Shown: piece by piece, positions 8,688 to 18,850 of the stretch
How positions within the stretch are numbered: the stretch's first letter is position 1
Layout: each line of letters starts with the position of its first letter
Origin: Allochromatium humboldtianum
GTDB taxonomy: Bacteria > Pseudomonadota > Gammaproteobacteria > Chromatiales > Chromatiaceae
Assembly (NCBI RefSeq): GCF_013385175.1
Contig: NZ_JABZEO010000011.1
Coordinates: 85,037 to 149,036, forward strand
Reading direction: 5' to 3'
DNA: 64,000 bases
The notes under the pieces: generated by a model
What the model saw: only the letters and a program-made list of their open reading frames with translations
Databases searched by the model: none
Told to the model about the DNA's origin: nothing
Program-made: the position numbers and the translations under genes

Positions 8688-11600
8688 ATGTCCATCCTGG
8701 TCGCCCTGAACCACAAGACCGAATACCGCTTCGACCGCTCCGTCGGACTCTCGCCGCATGTGGTGCGGCTGCGTCCAGCTCCCCATTGCCGCACCCCGAT
8801 CCGAGCTTATTCGCTCAAGGTCGAACCCGAAGGGCATTTCATCAACTGGCAGCAGGACGCCTTCGGCAACTATCTGGCCCGGTTGGTCTTCCCCGAGAAG
8901 ACGCGGCGGCTGTCGATCGAGGTCGATGTGATCGCCGAGATGATCACCATCAACCCCTTCGATTTCTTCCTGGAAGAGTCGGCCTATCACTATCCGTTCG
9001 CCTATGCGCCGGATCTGCGCAAGGAGCTGGCGCCCTATCTGGAGATCACCGACGACGGCCCGCTGTTGCGCGAGTGGCTGGCGGGCGTCGACCGCGCCAA
9101 GCGCGAGACGGTCTATTTCCTGGTCGATCTCAACCAGAGGCTGCAACAGGACATCGGCTATGTGATCCGGATGGAACCGGGCGTGCAGAGTTGTGAGGAG
9201 ACGCTCAAAAAACGGCTCGGTTCCTGCCGCGACACCGGCTGGCTGCTGGTGCAGATCCTGCGTCATCTGGGGCTGGCGGCGCGTTTCGTCTCGGGCTATC
9301 TGGTGCAGTTGACGGCGGACGTCAAGGCGCTCGACGGACCATCGGGGCCGGAGCAGGATTTCACCGACCTGCATGCCTGGGCCGAGGTCTATGTACCGGG
9401 CGCGGGCTGGATCGGACTCGACCCGACCTCCGGGCTGTTCGCCGGCGAGGGGCACATCCCGCTCGCCTGCTCGCCCGCGCCGCGCGGGGCCGCGCCGATC
9501 GAGGGCGCGACCGACAAGTGTGAAGTCGAGTTCTATTTCCACAACCAGATCGAACGCATCCACGAAGACCCGCGCGTCACCAAACCCTATACCGAGGAAC
9601 AATGGACGGCGATCGAGGCGCTCGGCCATCAGGTCGACGCCGAACTGCGGATCAACGACGTGCGCTTGACCATGGGCGGCGAGCCGACCTTCGTCTCGAT
9701 CGACGACATGGACGGCGCGGAGTGGAACATCGATGCGCTGGGGCCGACCAAGAAGATACTCGCCGAGGATCTGCTGCGTCGGCTCCAGGCGCGCTTTGCG
9801 CCCGGCGGACTGCTGCATCTCGGTCAGGGCAAGTGGTATCCGGGCGAGCAACTGCCGCGCTGGGCGCTGTCCTGCTTCTGGCGCAAGGACGGCGAACCCA
9901 TGTGGCGCGATCCGGCGCTGTTCGGGCACGAGGACGGCGACTATGGTCACGGCCCGGCCGAGGCCGAGCGTTTCATCCGCACCCTTGCCCGGCATCTGGG
10001 CGTCGACCCGGACCATGCCGCGCCGGCCCACGAGGATGCCTGGTATTACCTGTGGCGCGAGGCGCGGCTGCCGGTCAACGTCGATCCGCTCGACAACAAG
10101 CTCAAAGACCCCAATGAACGCCAACGCATCGCCCGGCTGTTCGATCAGGGCTTGAACCGCGTGGCCGGCTTCGTGCTGCCGTTGCGCTGGTGGGGACTCG
10201 GGATCGATGGGGGCTGGAAGAGCGGATGCTGGACCTTCCGCGACGGGCGGCTGTTCCTGATCCCGGGCGACTCGCCGATGGGACTGCGGCTGCCGCTCGA
10301 CGCCCTGCCCTATGTGCCGGAGAGCGATCAGGAACCCTTGCTGGAGCGCAATCCGTTCGAGCCGGTCGCGCCTCTGCGTTCACCTTATGATGAAGTAGCG
10401 CGACGCTACAGCCGTCTGGTCGAACCGGCGCAGACGCCGCAGAGTATCCGTGAACAGGGTGTCCAGCCGCGCGATCTGGCGGCGCGTTACGGCCGTCTCG
10501 CTCCGCGCGACGAGGCCCATCAGGACGTGCGTCCGCAGACAGCACCCAGCGACACCCCACACCCGGACCTGATCCGCACCGCGCTCTGCATCGAACCGCG
10601 CTCGGGCCGCCTCTACTGCTTCATGCCGCCCGTGACGCATCTGGAACACTGGCTGGATCTGGTCATGTGCATCGAGGATACGGCCGCCGAACTCCGCCTG
10701 CCGATCATCATCGAGGGCTACGAACCGCCGCGCGATCCGCGTCTGCAAAAGCTCGCCGTCACCCCGGACCCCGGCGTCATCGAGGTCAACATCCATCCGG
10801 CCGAGAGCTGGGACCAACTGGTCTCGGATACGCAGATCCTCTACGAAGAAGCACGGCTGGCGCGGCTCGGCACCGAGAAGTTCATGCTCGACGGCCGTCA
10901 CACCGGCACCGGCGGCGGCAACCATGTCACGCTCGGCGGCCCGACCCCGGCCGACAGTCCGCTCCTGCGCAAGCCGGATCTGGTGCAGAGCCTCATCACC
11001 TATTGGCAGCATCATCCGAGCCTGTCCTATCTGTTCTCGGGGCTGTTCATCGGCCCGACCAGTCAGGCCCCACGGGTCGACGAGGCGCGCGACGACCGGC
11101 TCTACGAACTCGACATCGCTTTCCAGCAGATGCCGCCCGGCGAGGTGCCCCAGCCCTGGATCGTCGACCGCGTATTGCGCAACCTGCTGACCGATGTGAC
11201 GGGCAACACCCATCGCACCGAGTTTTGTATCGACAAGCTCTATTCGCCCGACAGCGCGGCGGGGCGTCAGGGATTGCTGGAATTCCGGGGCTTCGAGATG
11301 CCGCCGCATCATCGGATGAGTCTGGCGCAGATGCTCTTGCTGCGCACCCTGGTCGCGCGCTTCTGGAAGGAACCCTATCGACGCAAGCCCATCCGCTGGG
11401 GCACCGAGCTGCACGATCGTTTCCTGCTGCCGCATTTCGTGCGTCAGGACTTCGCCGACGTCGTCTGTGACCTGCGCCGCGCCGGGTATCCGATCGAGCT
11501 GGACTGGTTCGAGCCGTTCTTCGAGTTCCGGTTTCCGCACTATGGCGATCTGATCACCGACAACGGCATCGACATGGAACTGCGCGCGGCCATCGAACCC

Positions 11601-12083
11601 TGGCACGTCCTCGGTGAGGAGGTCACGGCTCAGGGCACGGCGCGCTTCGTCGACAGCTCGGTGGAGCGGATGCAGGTCAAGGTGAACGGGATGGTCGACG
11701 CACGGCACGTCCTGGTCTGCAACGGCCGGCGTGTCCCGCTGCGCCCGACCGGACGCCGTGCCGAATTCGTCGCCGGCATCCGCTTCAAGGCCTGGAGTCC
11801 GCCGTCCGGTCTGCATCCGACCATCCCGGCGCACAACCCGCTGGTATTCGAGATCGTCGATCTCTGGAACCGGCGCAGTCTCGGCGGCTGCACCTATTAC
11901 GTCGCCCATCCGGGCGGACGCAGTGAGTCGAGCCTCCCGGTCAACAGCTACGAGGCCGAGAGCCGGCGTATTGCGCGCTTCCGCGTCATGGGCCACACCC
12001 CAGGCGAGATCGATCCGCCGCCCGAGGAACCGGCGGGCGAGCATCCCTATACCCTGGATCTACGCTATCGACCGGGTTGTTGA
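8688..12083 (+). CDS. Transglutaminase-like / DUF2126 protein
   Basis: The 1131-aa protein has an N-terminal bacterial transglutaminase N-domain (LNHKTEYRFDRSV), then a papain-like transglutaminase core with catalytic triad C180 (GSCRDTGW), H229 (DLHAWAEV) and D245 (GLDPTSG), then a long DUF2126 module starting near MGGEPTFVSIDD. Family members of this size usually sit with circularly permuted ATP-grasp and alpha-E (DUF403) genes thought to build peptide-like compounds, but none is adjacent here. The frame is open far upstream antisense to the cyclase gene; the ATG of MSILVAL is chosen because homology begins there. Substrate unknown. Confidence 0.9.
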   Translation: MSILVALNHKTEYRFDRSVGLSPHVVRLRPAPHCRTPIRAYSLKVEPEGHFINWQQDAFGNYLARLVFPEKTRRLSIEVDVIAEMITINPFDFFLEESAYHYPFAYAPDLRKELAPYLEITDDGPLLREWLAGVDRAKRETVYFLVDLNQRLQQDIGYVIRMEPGVQSCEETLKKRLGSCRDTGWLLVQILRHLGLAARFVSGYLVQLTADVKALDGPSGPEQDFTDLHAWAEVYVPGAGWIGLDPTSGLFAGEGHIPLACSPAPRGAAPIEGATDKCEVEFYFHNQIERIHEDPRVTKPYTEEQWTAIEALGHQVDAELRINDVRLTMGGEPTFVSIDDMDGAEWNIDALGPTKKILAEDLLRRLQARFAPGGLLHLGQGKWYPGEQLPRWALSCFWRKDGEPMWRDPALFGHEDGDYGHGPAEAERFIRTLARHLGVDPDHAAPAHEDAWYYLWREARLPVNVDPLDNKLKDPNERQRIARLFDQGLNRVAGFVLPLRWWGLGIDGGWKSGCWTFRDGRLFLIPGDSPMGLRLPLDALPYVPESDQEPLLERNPFEPVAPLRSPYDEVARRYSRLVEPAQTPQSIREQGVQPRDLAARYGRLAPRDEAHQDVRPQTAPSDTPHPDLIRTALCIEPRSGRLYCFMPPVTHLEHWLDLVMCIEDTAAELRLPIIIEGYEPPRDPRLQKLAVTPDPGVIEVNIHPAESWDQLVSDTQILYEEARLARLGTEKFMLDGRHTGTGGGNHVTLGGPTPADSPLLRKPDLVQSLITYWQHHPSLSYLFSGLFIGPTSQAPRVDEARDDRLYELDIAFQQMPPGEVPQPWIVDRVLRNLLTDVTGNTHRTEFCIDKLYSPDSAAGRQGLLEFRGFEMPPHHRMSLAQMLLLRTLVARFWKEPYRRKPIRWGTELHDRFLLPHFVRQDFADVVCDLRRAGYPIELDWFEPFFEFRFPHYGDLITDNGIDMELRAAIEPWHVLGEEVTAQGTARFVDSSVERMQVKVNGMVDARHVLVCNGRRVPLRPTGRRAEFVAGIRFKAWSPPSGLHPTIPAHNPLVFEIVDLWNRRSLGGCTYYVAHPGGRSESSLPVNSYEAESRRIARFRVMGHTPGEIDPPPEEPAGEHPYTLDLRYRPGC

Positions 12084-12100
12084 GAACCGCGTTTGGAGCG

Positions 12101-13864
12101 TCAGACGTCGGCGACGGTCTGCCAGACGACCCGCTCCAGCCCGACCCCAACCACGGCATACAGGCGCAGATCGGTCAGGCCGTAGCGTTCGGTCAGCGCC
12201 GCGCCATAGCGGCGCGCCTGCTCGGCGGCTGTCTGCAACGCCTGACGCACCGCCGACTGTGCGGCCAGTTCGTCTGCTGAGGCGGCCCGCACCTGCTCGC
12301 CGTCAAGCTTGAGCTGGGCCAAGCTCACATATTTGAACTCAAACAGCAGATCGAGCGCCTTGACCGCCCGCCGGTCCAAGCGCCGGATCAGGCTCAGATC
12401 GACATAGCCGTGGTCCATCTCGGTTTCCGAGACCAGCATGTAGAGCCGGTCATCGAACAACAGGGTCAGGAAAGCCAGCTTGACCATCAGTTCGTTCGTC
12501 CAGCGATAATCGCGATTGGACAGGATCGGGAAATACCGCGCTTCGACGAAAGAGACCAGCGGGGTCAGGTCGCCGGTCCGAAACACCTCCTTGCGCAGCT
12601 CGGGAACGCGGGTCTTGTCCTCGTAGGTCTCCAGCCACAGATCCTGCAAGCGCTCCACATACAGCGACCGGGCGACCAGATTGGGGATATTGAGGATCGG
12701 CTCCAGAAAGTCGCTCAGCCCAGTGTGGGTGAGGACGCCGAAGTAATAGAGCAGCGAGGCCATGAACGGTCGATCCTTGACCGACGCGAGCACATCGGCG
12801 ACCCCGAAGCGTTTGGTCAGTTGCGGAATCCTCAGACCGCCCTCACCGTCGAGGGCCTGCACCAGCACCTCCTCGCCATGCGGCAGGTCGGCGATATAGC
12901 GCAGCTTGCCGCGATCCATCGCCAGGTTTTCATCCAGCATCCGCAGCGGATAGCGGCCCTTGGTGTGCAGAGCCTTGAGGAAATACAGACTCAGGGTCGG
13001 GTTGTAGAGCCGCTCACCGCCTTCTTCGCTGAAACAATAGCCGTTATAAAAGGTGCGCATCAGCTCCAGGGCTTCCGTCGGCGACCAGGCGCCCCCCTCG
13101 GCGGCCAGGCGCTCCAGCACGGCGGCAACTTCAGACTCGGTGAAACCGCACAGGTCGTTGAAGGCGGCTTCGAGATAAATGTCCTCGCCGACGTTGTAGC
13201 CGCTGGTCATGTCGCTGAGCACCACGGGCGAGACACCCGTGATGAAGACTCGATCGATACCCTGCCCCATGGCGGCCTTGACGCCTTTGAACAGGGTTTT
13301 CAGGAGGCCTTCGCCATACAGCAGGCCCTCGTAGAATTCCTGCCGGCGGCCGCTCATCAGCACTTCGTTGGCGAAGTTGTCGTATTCGTCGATCAGCAGG
13401 TACAGGAAGTGATCTTCCCGACGCACTCGACGCAGCAGCGACGACAGTGAAATCACCGCATCGTCCGGAACGATCTCGATATCGTCCCAGCCATAGTGCG
13501 CCGCGCAGTCCTGGATGGCGGCGTTCACATGGCGATGCAAGGCCATTTCGATGTCTTTCATCTCCCCCTGGGACTTCACCAGCGAGAAATCCCATTTCAG
13601 GATGAAGTATTGATTGTGCAGGGGTGTTGGATTGCGTCCGATCGCTAGGTTCCCGAACAGGGCGTCGAACTGGTCGGCGCGCTTGACATCGTAATAGTGC
13701 TCCAGCATCGAGAGCAGCAGGCTTTTGCCGAAGCGGCGCGGGCGGATGAAGATCAGTTGGCGCCCGACGGCTTCCAGGCGCGGAATGCGGTCGGTGCGAT
13801 CCTGATAGAAGTAGCCTTCCCGAATCAGGGTGCCGAAATCGCTCAGGGCATAGGGAAACTTCAT
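12101..13864 (-). CDS. AAA-ATPase-like / PD-(D/E)XK nuclease-like protein, copy 1
   Basis: The 587-aa product begins with MKFPYALSDFGTLIREGYFY and a P-loop-like RPRRFGKSLLLS near residue 45, features of the AAA-ATPase-like family (PF09820). Its C-terminal third (DRRAVKALDLLFEFKYVSL) matches the PD-(D/E)XK nuclease-like DUF1703 module. Such genes are multicopy in many environmental bacteria and their biological role is not established; a mobile or defence-like role is only inference. A close paralogue lies at 20760-22598 and aligns along almost the whole length. It ends 17 bases from the convergent DUF2126 gene. Confidence 0.85.
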   Translation of the reverse strand: MKFPYALSDFGTLIREGYFYQDRTDRIPRLEAVGRQLIFIRPRRFGKSLLLSMLEHYYDVKRADQFDALFGNLAIGRNPTPLHNQYFILKWDFSLVKSQGEMKDIEMALHRHVNAAIQDCAAHYGWDDIEIVPDDAVISLSSLLRRVRREDHFLYLLIDEYDNFANEVLMSGRRQEFYEGLLYGEGLLKTLFKGVKAAMGQGIDRVFITGVSPVVLSDMTSGYNVGEDIYLEAAFNDLCGFTESEVAAVLERLAAEGGAWSPTEALELMRTFYNGYCFSEEGGERLYNPTLSLYFLKALHTKGRYPLRMLDENLAMDRGKLRYIADLPHGEEVLVQALDGEGGLRIPQLTKRFGVADVLASVKDRPFMASLLYYFGVLTHTGLSDFLEPILNIPNLVARSLYVERLQDLWLETYEDKTRVPELRKEVFRTGDLTPLVSFVEARYFPILSNRDYRWTNELMVKLAFLTLLFDDRLYMLVSETEMDHGYVDLSLIRRLDRRAVKALDLLFEFKYVSLAQLKLDGEQVRAASADELAAQSAVRQALQTAAEQARRYGAALTERYGLTDLRLYAVVGVGLERVVWQTVADV

Positions 13865-14068
13865 CGAGGTTTGCTCCTGAAAGCTTGAGATCTAGCGTCG
13901 ATGGTACTACAGCCCTGAGGCGGTCCAGGCAGCTAGAGCTTAAACATTTTGCGCATCGCACCAACGCCTGATCTTTTGAGGACAGACGTTCACAGGATCC
14001 ACTCGACCCCAGACGAATCCTGTCGCATCATGGTCGGCCTCCTCTCGATGCATGACCCACGGCACCCA

Positions 14069-14638
14069 ATGAGACAGACCCGATTCACACGACTCTATGT
14101 CCTGTTCGCCATGCTTTGGGACACCTCGGTCCTGGCCGAGGACAGCCCCTTCATCCACGAGCCGGAACCCTTCACCCCGTCGAGCGTCAAGCCCGGAACG
14201 CCCTGGACCGAGGCGCTGACCCGGTTGCCCCCGCTGCCGGCCGACGCGGATCTGATCGAATTCAGACTCGACGGCTCCCAGGATTCGTTTCGCTATTTCA
14301 TCGATGGTAAGCATCTGAGCGTCGGTCCCGATGAGGTGGTGCGCTATACCCTGGTTGCGCGCTCCGACACGGGCGCGCGCAATCTGTCCTTCGAGGGCAT
14401 CCGCTGCACGCCTCAGGGCCAGTACCGGGTCTTCGCCTATGGCACTGGCAGCGGATTCACGCCCGTGAACGAGGACTGGCGGGAGATCGGTCCGGCCACC
14501 GAGCGCTATCGGGTCGAACTCCAGCGTCATCACTTCTGCATTCCGCGCGCCTTCAAGCCCCGCCCCGTCAAGGACATGAAACGCTCGCTCCAGGGGCACA
14601 TCGCACCGCGCCAGAACAGCGGCTTCCTGCCGGACTGA
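14069..14638 (+). CDS. CNP1-like secreted protein
   Basis: This 189-aa protein has a signal-peptide-like N-terminus (MRQTRFTRLYVLFAMLW, cleavage likely after SVLA). The body matches the CNP1-like family: FRYFIDGKHLSVGPDEVVRY, GIRCTPQGQYRVFAYG and a C-terminal YRVELQRHHFC. Family members are exported proteins of unknown function common in beta- and gammaproteobacteria. The frame is open upstream to 13949, but the ATG before the signal peptide is preferred. About 200 bases of apparently non-coding DNA separate it from the divergent ATPase-like gene. Confidence 0.8.
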   Translation: MRQTRFTRLYVLFAMLWDTSVLAEDSPFIHEPEPFTPSSVKPGTPWTEALTRLPPLPADADLIEFRLDGSQDSFRYFIDGKHLSVGPDEVVRYTLVARSDTGARNLSFEGIRCTPQGQYRVFAYGTGSGFTPVNEDWREIGPATERYRVELQRHHFCIPRAFKPRPVKDMKRSLQGHIAPRQNSGFLPD

Positions 14639-14788
14639 ATTCAATCACTCTGAGCCGCCTTGAATGGCGGCTTGTAGCCGCGATCTTTTGTGGGTCGAAC
14701 CCCAAGGCTTTATGATGACCGTCCGCCGACCACGCGCGCGGCGGTCGTCCACCGAACACTCGTCAACCGACCACGGATCACGCCATCC

Positions 14789-16831
14789 ATGTCCAATCCA
14801 CTCATCGATCAAGCCGGTCTGCCGGCCTTCAATCTGATCCGTGCCGAGCACGTCGAGCCGGCCGTCGACGCCCGGCTGGCCGAGTGTCGTGAAGCGATCG
14901 AACGGCTGACGCGCGAGGTCGCGGTGCCGACCTGGGAGAACTTCGTCGAGCCGCTCGACGAGGTCGACGATCGCCTGAACCGCACCTGGTCGCCGGTCGG
15001 ACACCTCAACGGCGTGCTCAACAGCGAGGCCCTGCGCGCGGCCTACAACGCCTGTCTGCCCAAACTCAGCGAGTACGGCACCGAGGTCGGTCAGAACGAG
15101 GCGCTGTTCCAGGCCTATCGCGCCGTCGCAGCCCAGGAACATCTGGACGCGGCGCAACGCAAGCTGCTGGAGAACGCCCTGCGCGACTTCCATCTCTCGG
15201 GCGTGGATCTGCCAGCCGAGAAGAAAGCGCGCTACAAGGCGATCAGCCAGGAGCTGTCGCAACTGACCAGCAAGTATTCCGAGAACGTGCTGGACGCGAC
15301 CAACGCCTGGAGCAAACACATCACGGACCAGACGCGGCTCACCGGCCTGCCCGAATCGGCGCTGGCGCTGGCGCGTCAGAACGCCGAACGTCAGGAACTG
15401 GACGGCTGGCTGTTCACGCTCGACATGCCCTATTACCTGCCGGTCATGACCTATGCCGACGACCGCGCGCTGCGTTTCGAGTTCTACCAAGCCTTCGGCA
15501 CGCGCGCTTCGGATCAGGGACCGCACGCCGGACAATGGGACAACACCGAACTGATGGAACGCATCCTGGCCCTGCGTCACGAGCTGGCCGGGCTGCTCGG
15601 ATTCGCCAACTATGCCGAGCGCTCGCTGGCGACCAAGATGGCGCGCTCGCCTGACGCGGTGCTGGGCTTTCTCGACGATCTGGCCGCGCGCTCGGTCGGA
15701 CAGGCACGGCGCGAGCTGGCCGAACTGGAGGCGTTCGCACGCGAACAGCACGGCGTCGAGCAGTTGGAGCCCTGGGACATCACCTATTACTCCGAGAAGC
15801 TGCGCGTCCATCGCTACCAGATCAGCCAGGAGGAACTGCGCCCCTACTTCCCGATCACGCGCGTCCTGCTCGGGCTGTTCGGCGTGGTCGAGCGACTGTT
15901 CGGCATCCACATCCAGGAAGCGCCGGCCTTCGAGACCTATCACCCGGACGTGCGCTTCTTCGAGATCCGCGATCTGCTCACCGGCGAGCTGCGCGCGCAG
16001 TTCTATCTCGATCCCTTCGCGCGTCCGAACAAGCGCGGCGGCGCCTGGATGGACGTCTGCACCAACCGGATGCACACCAGCCGTTGTGATCAGATCCCGG
16101 TCGCCTATCTGGTCTGCAACTTCACGCCGCCGGTCGGGGATCAACCGTCGCTGTTGACACACAACGAGGTGGAGACCCTGTTCCACGAGTTCGGGCACGG
16201 GCTGCATCACATGCTCACGCGCGTCGACTATCCGGGCGTGGCCGGCATCAATGGGGTGCCCTGGGATGCGGTCGAGCTGCCGAGCCAGTTCATGGAGAAC
16301 TGGTGCTGGGAGCGCGAGTCGCTGGATCTGTTCGCCGCGCACTGGGAGACCGGCGCACCCCTGCCCGAGGAACTCTATACGCGCATGATCGCAGCCAGGA
16401 ACTTCCAGTCGGCGATGCAGATGGTGCGTCAACTGGAGTTCGCGCTGTTCGACTTCCGGATGCATCGTGAATACGATCCCGAACGCGGCGGGCGCATCTA
16501 CGAGATCCTCGAAGCCGTGCGCGATCAGGTCGCCGTGATCCGGCCGCCGGCCTTCCACCGCTTCGCGCATGGGTTTTCGCACATCTTCGCCGGCGGCTAT
16601 GCGGCTGGGTATTACAGCTACAAATGGGCCGAAGTGCTCTCGGCGGATGCCTTCTCGCTGTTCGAGGAGCACGGCGTCTTCGATGCCGACACCGGGCGTT
16701 CCTTCCTGGAGAACATTCTGGAGAAGGGCGGATCGGAAGACGCCATGGCGCTGTTCGTCAAATTCCGTGGACGCGAGCCGACGACCGATGCGCTGCTGCG
16801 TCATTCGGGCATCGTCGCTGAAGCGGCTTAA
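14789..16831 (+). CDS. prlC: Oligopeptidase A (M3 metallopeptidase)
   Basis: The 680-aa protein is a cytosolic zinc endopeptidase that degrades short peptides, including cleaved signal peptides. The HEFGH zinc motif is at residues 466-470, and the C-terminal glutamate/histidine region (FHRFAHGFSHIFAGGYAAGYYSY region) is present. Length is normal for the family. Start is the ATG of MSNPLIDQAGLP, where homology begins; the frame extends about 100 bases further upstream. The gene precedes ubiD by 18 bases and may be co-transcribed. Confidence 0.95.
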   Translation: MSNPLIDQAGLPAFNLIRAEHVEPAVDARLAECREAIERLTREVAVPTWENFVEPLDEVDDRLNRTWSPVGHLNGVLNSEALRAAYNACLPKLSEYGTEVGQNEALFQAYRAVAAQEHLDAAQRKLLENALRDFHLSGVDLPAEKKARYKAISQELSQLTSKYSENVLDATNAWSKHITDQTRLTGLPESALALARQNAERQELDGWLFTLDMPYYLPVMTYADDRALRFEFYQAFGTRASDQGPHAGQWDNTELMERILALRHELAGLLGFANYAERSLATKMARSPDAVLGFLDDLAARSVGQARRELAELEAFAREQHGVEQLEPWDITYYSEKLRVHRYQISQEELRPYFPITRVLLGLFGVVERLFGIHIQEAPAFETYHPDVRFFEIRDLLTGELRAQFYLDPFARPNKRGGAWMDVCTNRMHTSRCDQIPVAYLVCNFTPPVGDQPSLLTHNEVETLFHEFGHGLHHMLTRVDYPGVAGINGVPWDAVELPSQFMENWCWERESLDLFAAHWETGAPLPEELYTRMIAARNFQSAMQMVRQLEFALFDFRMHREYDPERGGRIYEILEAVRDQVAVIRPPAFHRFAHGFSHIFAGGYAAGYYSYKWAEVLSADAFSLFEEHGVFDADTGRSFLENILEKGGSEDAMALFVKFRGREPTTDALLRHSGIVAEAA

Positions 16832-16849
16832 CAGGAGCCTCGAACCAGG

Positions 16850-18334
16850 ATGCAATACCGCGATCTGCGCGACTTCATCGACCAGCTCGAACAGCGCGGC
16901 GAGCTGCACCGCGTCAGCGTCGAGGTCGATCCCTATCTTGAAATCACCGAGATCTGTGACCGCACTCTGCGCGCGGGCGGTCCGGCACTGCTGTTCGAGC
17001 GGCCCAAGGGATCGCGGATTCCGCTGCTCGGCAATCTGTTCGGCACGCCCAAGCGGGTGGCGCTCGGCATGGGTGAGGAATCGGTCGAGGCGCTGCGCGA
17101 GGTCGGGCGGCTACTCGCCTTCCTCAAGGAGCCCGATCCGCCCAAGGGCATGAAACAGGCCTGGGAGACGCTGCCGATCTTCAAGAAGGTGCTCGACATG
17201 GCGCCCAAGGTGCGGCGCAATCCGGCCTGTCAGGAGGTCTCGCTGAGCGGTGCGGAGATCGATCTCGGCCGGCTGCCGATCCAGCACTGCTGGCCGGGGG
17301 ATGCCGCGAAGCTCATCACCTGGGGGCTGGTCATCACGCGCGGGCCGGAGAAGTCGCGCCAGAACCTGGGCATCTACCGGATGCAGGTGCTCGGACCCAA
17401 CCGCGTCATCATGCGCTGGCTGTCGCATCGCGGCGGGGCGCTCGACTATCGCGACTGGCAACGCGCCAATCCCGGTCAGCCCTTCCCGGTCGCCGTGGCG
17501 CTGGGGGCCGATCCGGCGACCATCCTCGGCGCTGTGACGCCGGTGCCGGACACGCTGTCGGAATACGCCTTCGCCGGTCTGCTGCGCGGCAGCCGCACCG
17601 AGCTGGCGTCCTGTCTGGAATCCGATCTCCAGGTTCCGGCCAACGCCGAGATCGTGCTCGAAGGTCACATCTACCCGGACGACATGGCCCCAGAGGGACC
17701 GTTCGGCGACCACACCGGCTATTACAACGAGGTCGATTCCTTCCCGGTCTTCACCATCGAGCGGATGACCCATCGGCGCAACCCCATCTATCACAGCACC
17801 TACACCGGCCGTCCGCCCGACGAACCAGCGGTGCTGGGCGTGGCGCTGAACGAGGTGTTCGTGCCGATCCTGCGCAAGCAGTTCCCCGAGATCCAGGATT
17901 TCTATCTGCCGCCCGAGGGCTGTTCCTACCGGCTTGCGGTGGTCAGCATCCGCAAGCAGTATCCTGGACATGCCAAGCGGGTGATGATGGGTGTGTGGTC
18001 GTTCCTGCGCCAGTTCATGTACACCAAGTTCGTGATCGTGGTCGACGAGGACGTGAACACGCGCGACTGGACCGATGTCATCTGGGCCATGACCACGCGC
18101 ATGGACCCGGCACGCGATACGCTGATGATCGAGAACACGCCGATCGACTATCTGGACTTCGCCTCGCCCGTGTCCGGGCTAGGCTCGAAGATCGGCTTCG
18201 ACGCCACCAACAAGTGGCCTGGGGAGACGACACGCGAATGGGGACAGCCGATCCGCATGGACGAAGGCGTCCGCGAACGGGTCGACCGGATCTGGGGAGA
18301 CTTGGGGATAAAGCTCGAACCGCGCCAACACTGA
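16850..18334 (+). CDS. ubiD: UbiD 4-hydroxy-3-polyprenylbenzoate decarboxylase
   Basis: The 494-aa product is a prenylated-FMN-dependent decarboxylase acting in ubiquinone synthesis. The start ([19 protein letters not shown]) and motifs such as [20 protein letters not shown], with the conserved E(x)PFGDH region, and [21 protein letters not shown] are typical. Length matches E. coli UbiD. It needs the flavin prenyltransferase UbiX, which is not in this window. It follows prlC closely on the same strand. Confidence 0.95.
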   Translation: MQYRDLRDFIDQLEQRGELHRVSVEVDPYLEITEICDRTLRAGGPALLFERPKGSRIPLLGNLFGTPKRVALGMGEESVEALREVGRLLAFLKEPDPPKGMKQAWETLPIFKKVLDMAPKVRRNPACQEVSLSGAEIDLGRLPIQHCWPGDAAKLITWGLVITRGPEKSRQNLGIYRMQVLGPNRVIMRWLSHRGGALDYRDWQRANPGQPFPVAVALGADPATILGAVTPVPDTLSEYAFAGLLRGSRTELASCLESDLQVPANAEIVLEGHIYPDDMAPEGPFGDHTGYYNEVDSFPVFTIERMTHRRNPIYHSTYTGRPPDEPAVLGVALNEVFVPILRKQFPEIQDFYLPPEGCSYRLAVVSIRKQYPGHAKRVMMGVWSFLRQFMYTKFVIVVDEDVNTRDWTDVIWAMTTRMDPARDTLMIENTPIDYLDFASPVSGLGSKIGFDATNKWPGETTREWGQPIRMDEGVRERVDRIWGDLGIKLEPRQH

Positions 18335-18350
18335 CGCGGTTCGAGGTCGA

Positions 18351-18629
18351 TCAGTAGCGGCCGCCGCCGCCCCCACGGGGACGCTCGGCGCGCGGTCTGG
18401 CTTCGTTGACGGTCAGTTTGCGGCCCTTCATCTCGGTTTCGTTCAGGGCCTTGATGGCCGCGTCGGCCTCGGAGTTGTTGGGCATGTCGACGAAGCCGAA
18501 TCCCTTCGACTGACCCGAGAACTTGTCCTTGATCACCTCGGCGGAAGCCAGTTCACCGAACTGACCGAAGATGTTCCGCAACTCGTCGTCGTTCACGCTA
18601 TAGGGCAGATTGCCTACGTAGATCCTCAT
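18351..18629 (-). CDS. Small RNA-binding protein with one RRM domain
   Basis: This 92-aa protein is a single RNA recognition motif with RNP2 (IYVGNL, residues 3-8) and RNP1 (KGFGFVDM, 42-49), followed by an Arg/Gly-rich tail (RPRGGGGGR). Such proteins are cold- or stress-induced RNA chaperones in cyanobacteria and proteobacteria. It converges with ubiD 16 bases apart. About 220 bases of upstream sequence contain no gene but include a CGCCG-TTT-CGGCG hairpin near 18768-18780; a long 5' leader is possible. Confidence 0.92.
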   Translation of the reverse strand: MRIYVGNLPYSVNDDELRNIFGQFGELASAEVIKDKFSGQSKGFGFVDMPNNSEADAAIKALNETEMKGRKLTVNEARPRAERPRGGGGGRY

Positions 18630-18850
18630 CGCTGCTGTCTCTCGCGCTCATCATGTGTGTCGATCGATCGATACCGCCGCGGGCCGACACACAAGCCGCC
18701 GCGACAGCCATGGAAACACGCCGACTCAGCTGACAGCATTGGAACCCTGGACTTAGCCGCCAATCGCCGTTTCGGCGGAAGCTAGTGGATGCGCGTCCTT
18801 GCGTCAACCATGGCACGCTAAAAAACCGCATTTTTCGCAAGGCCAATCGC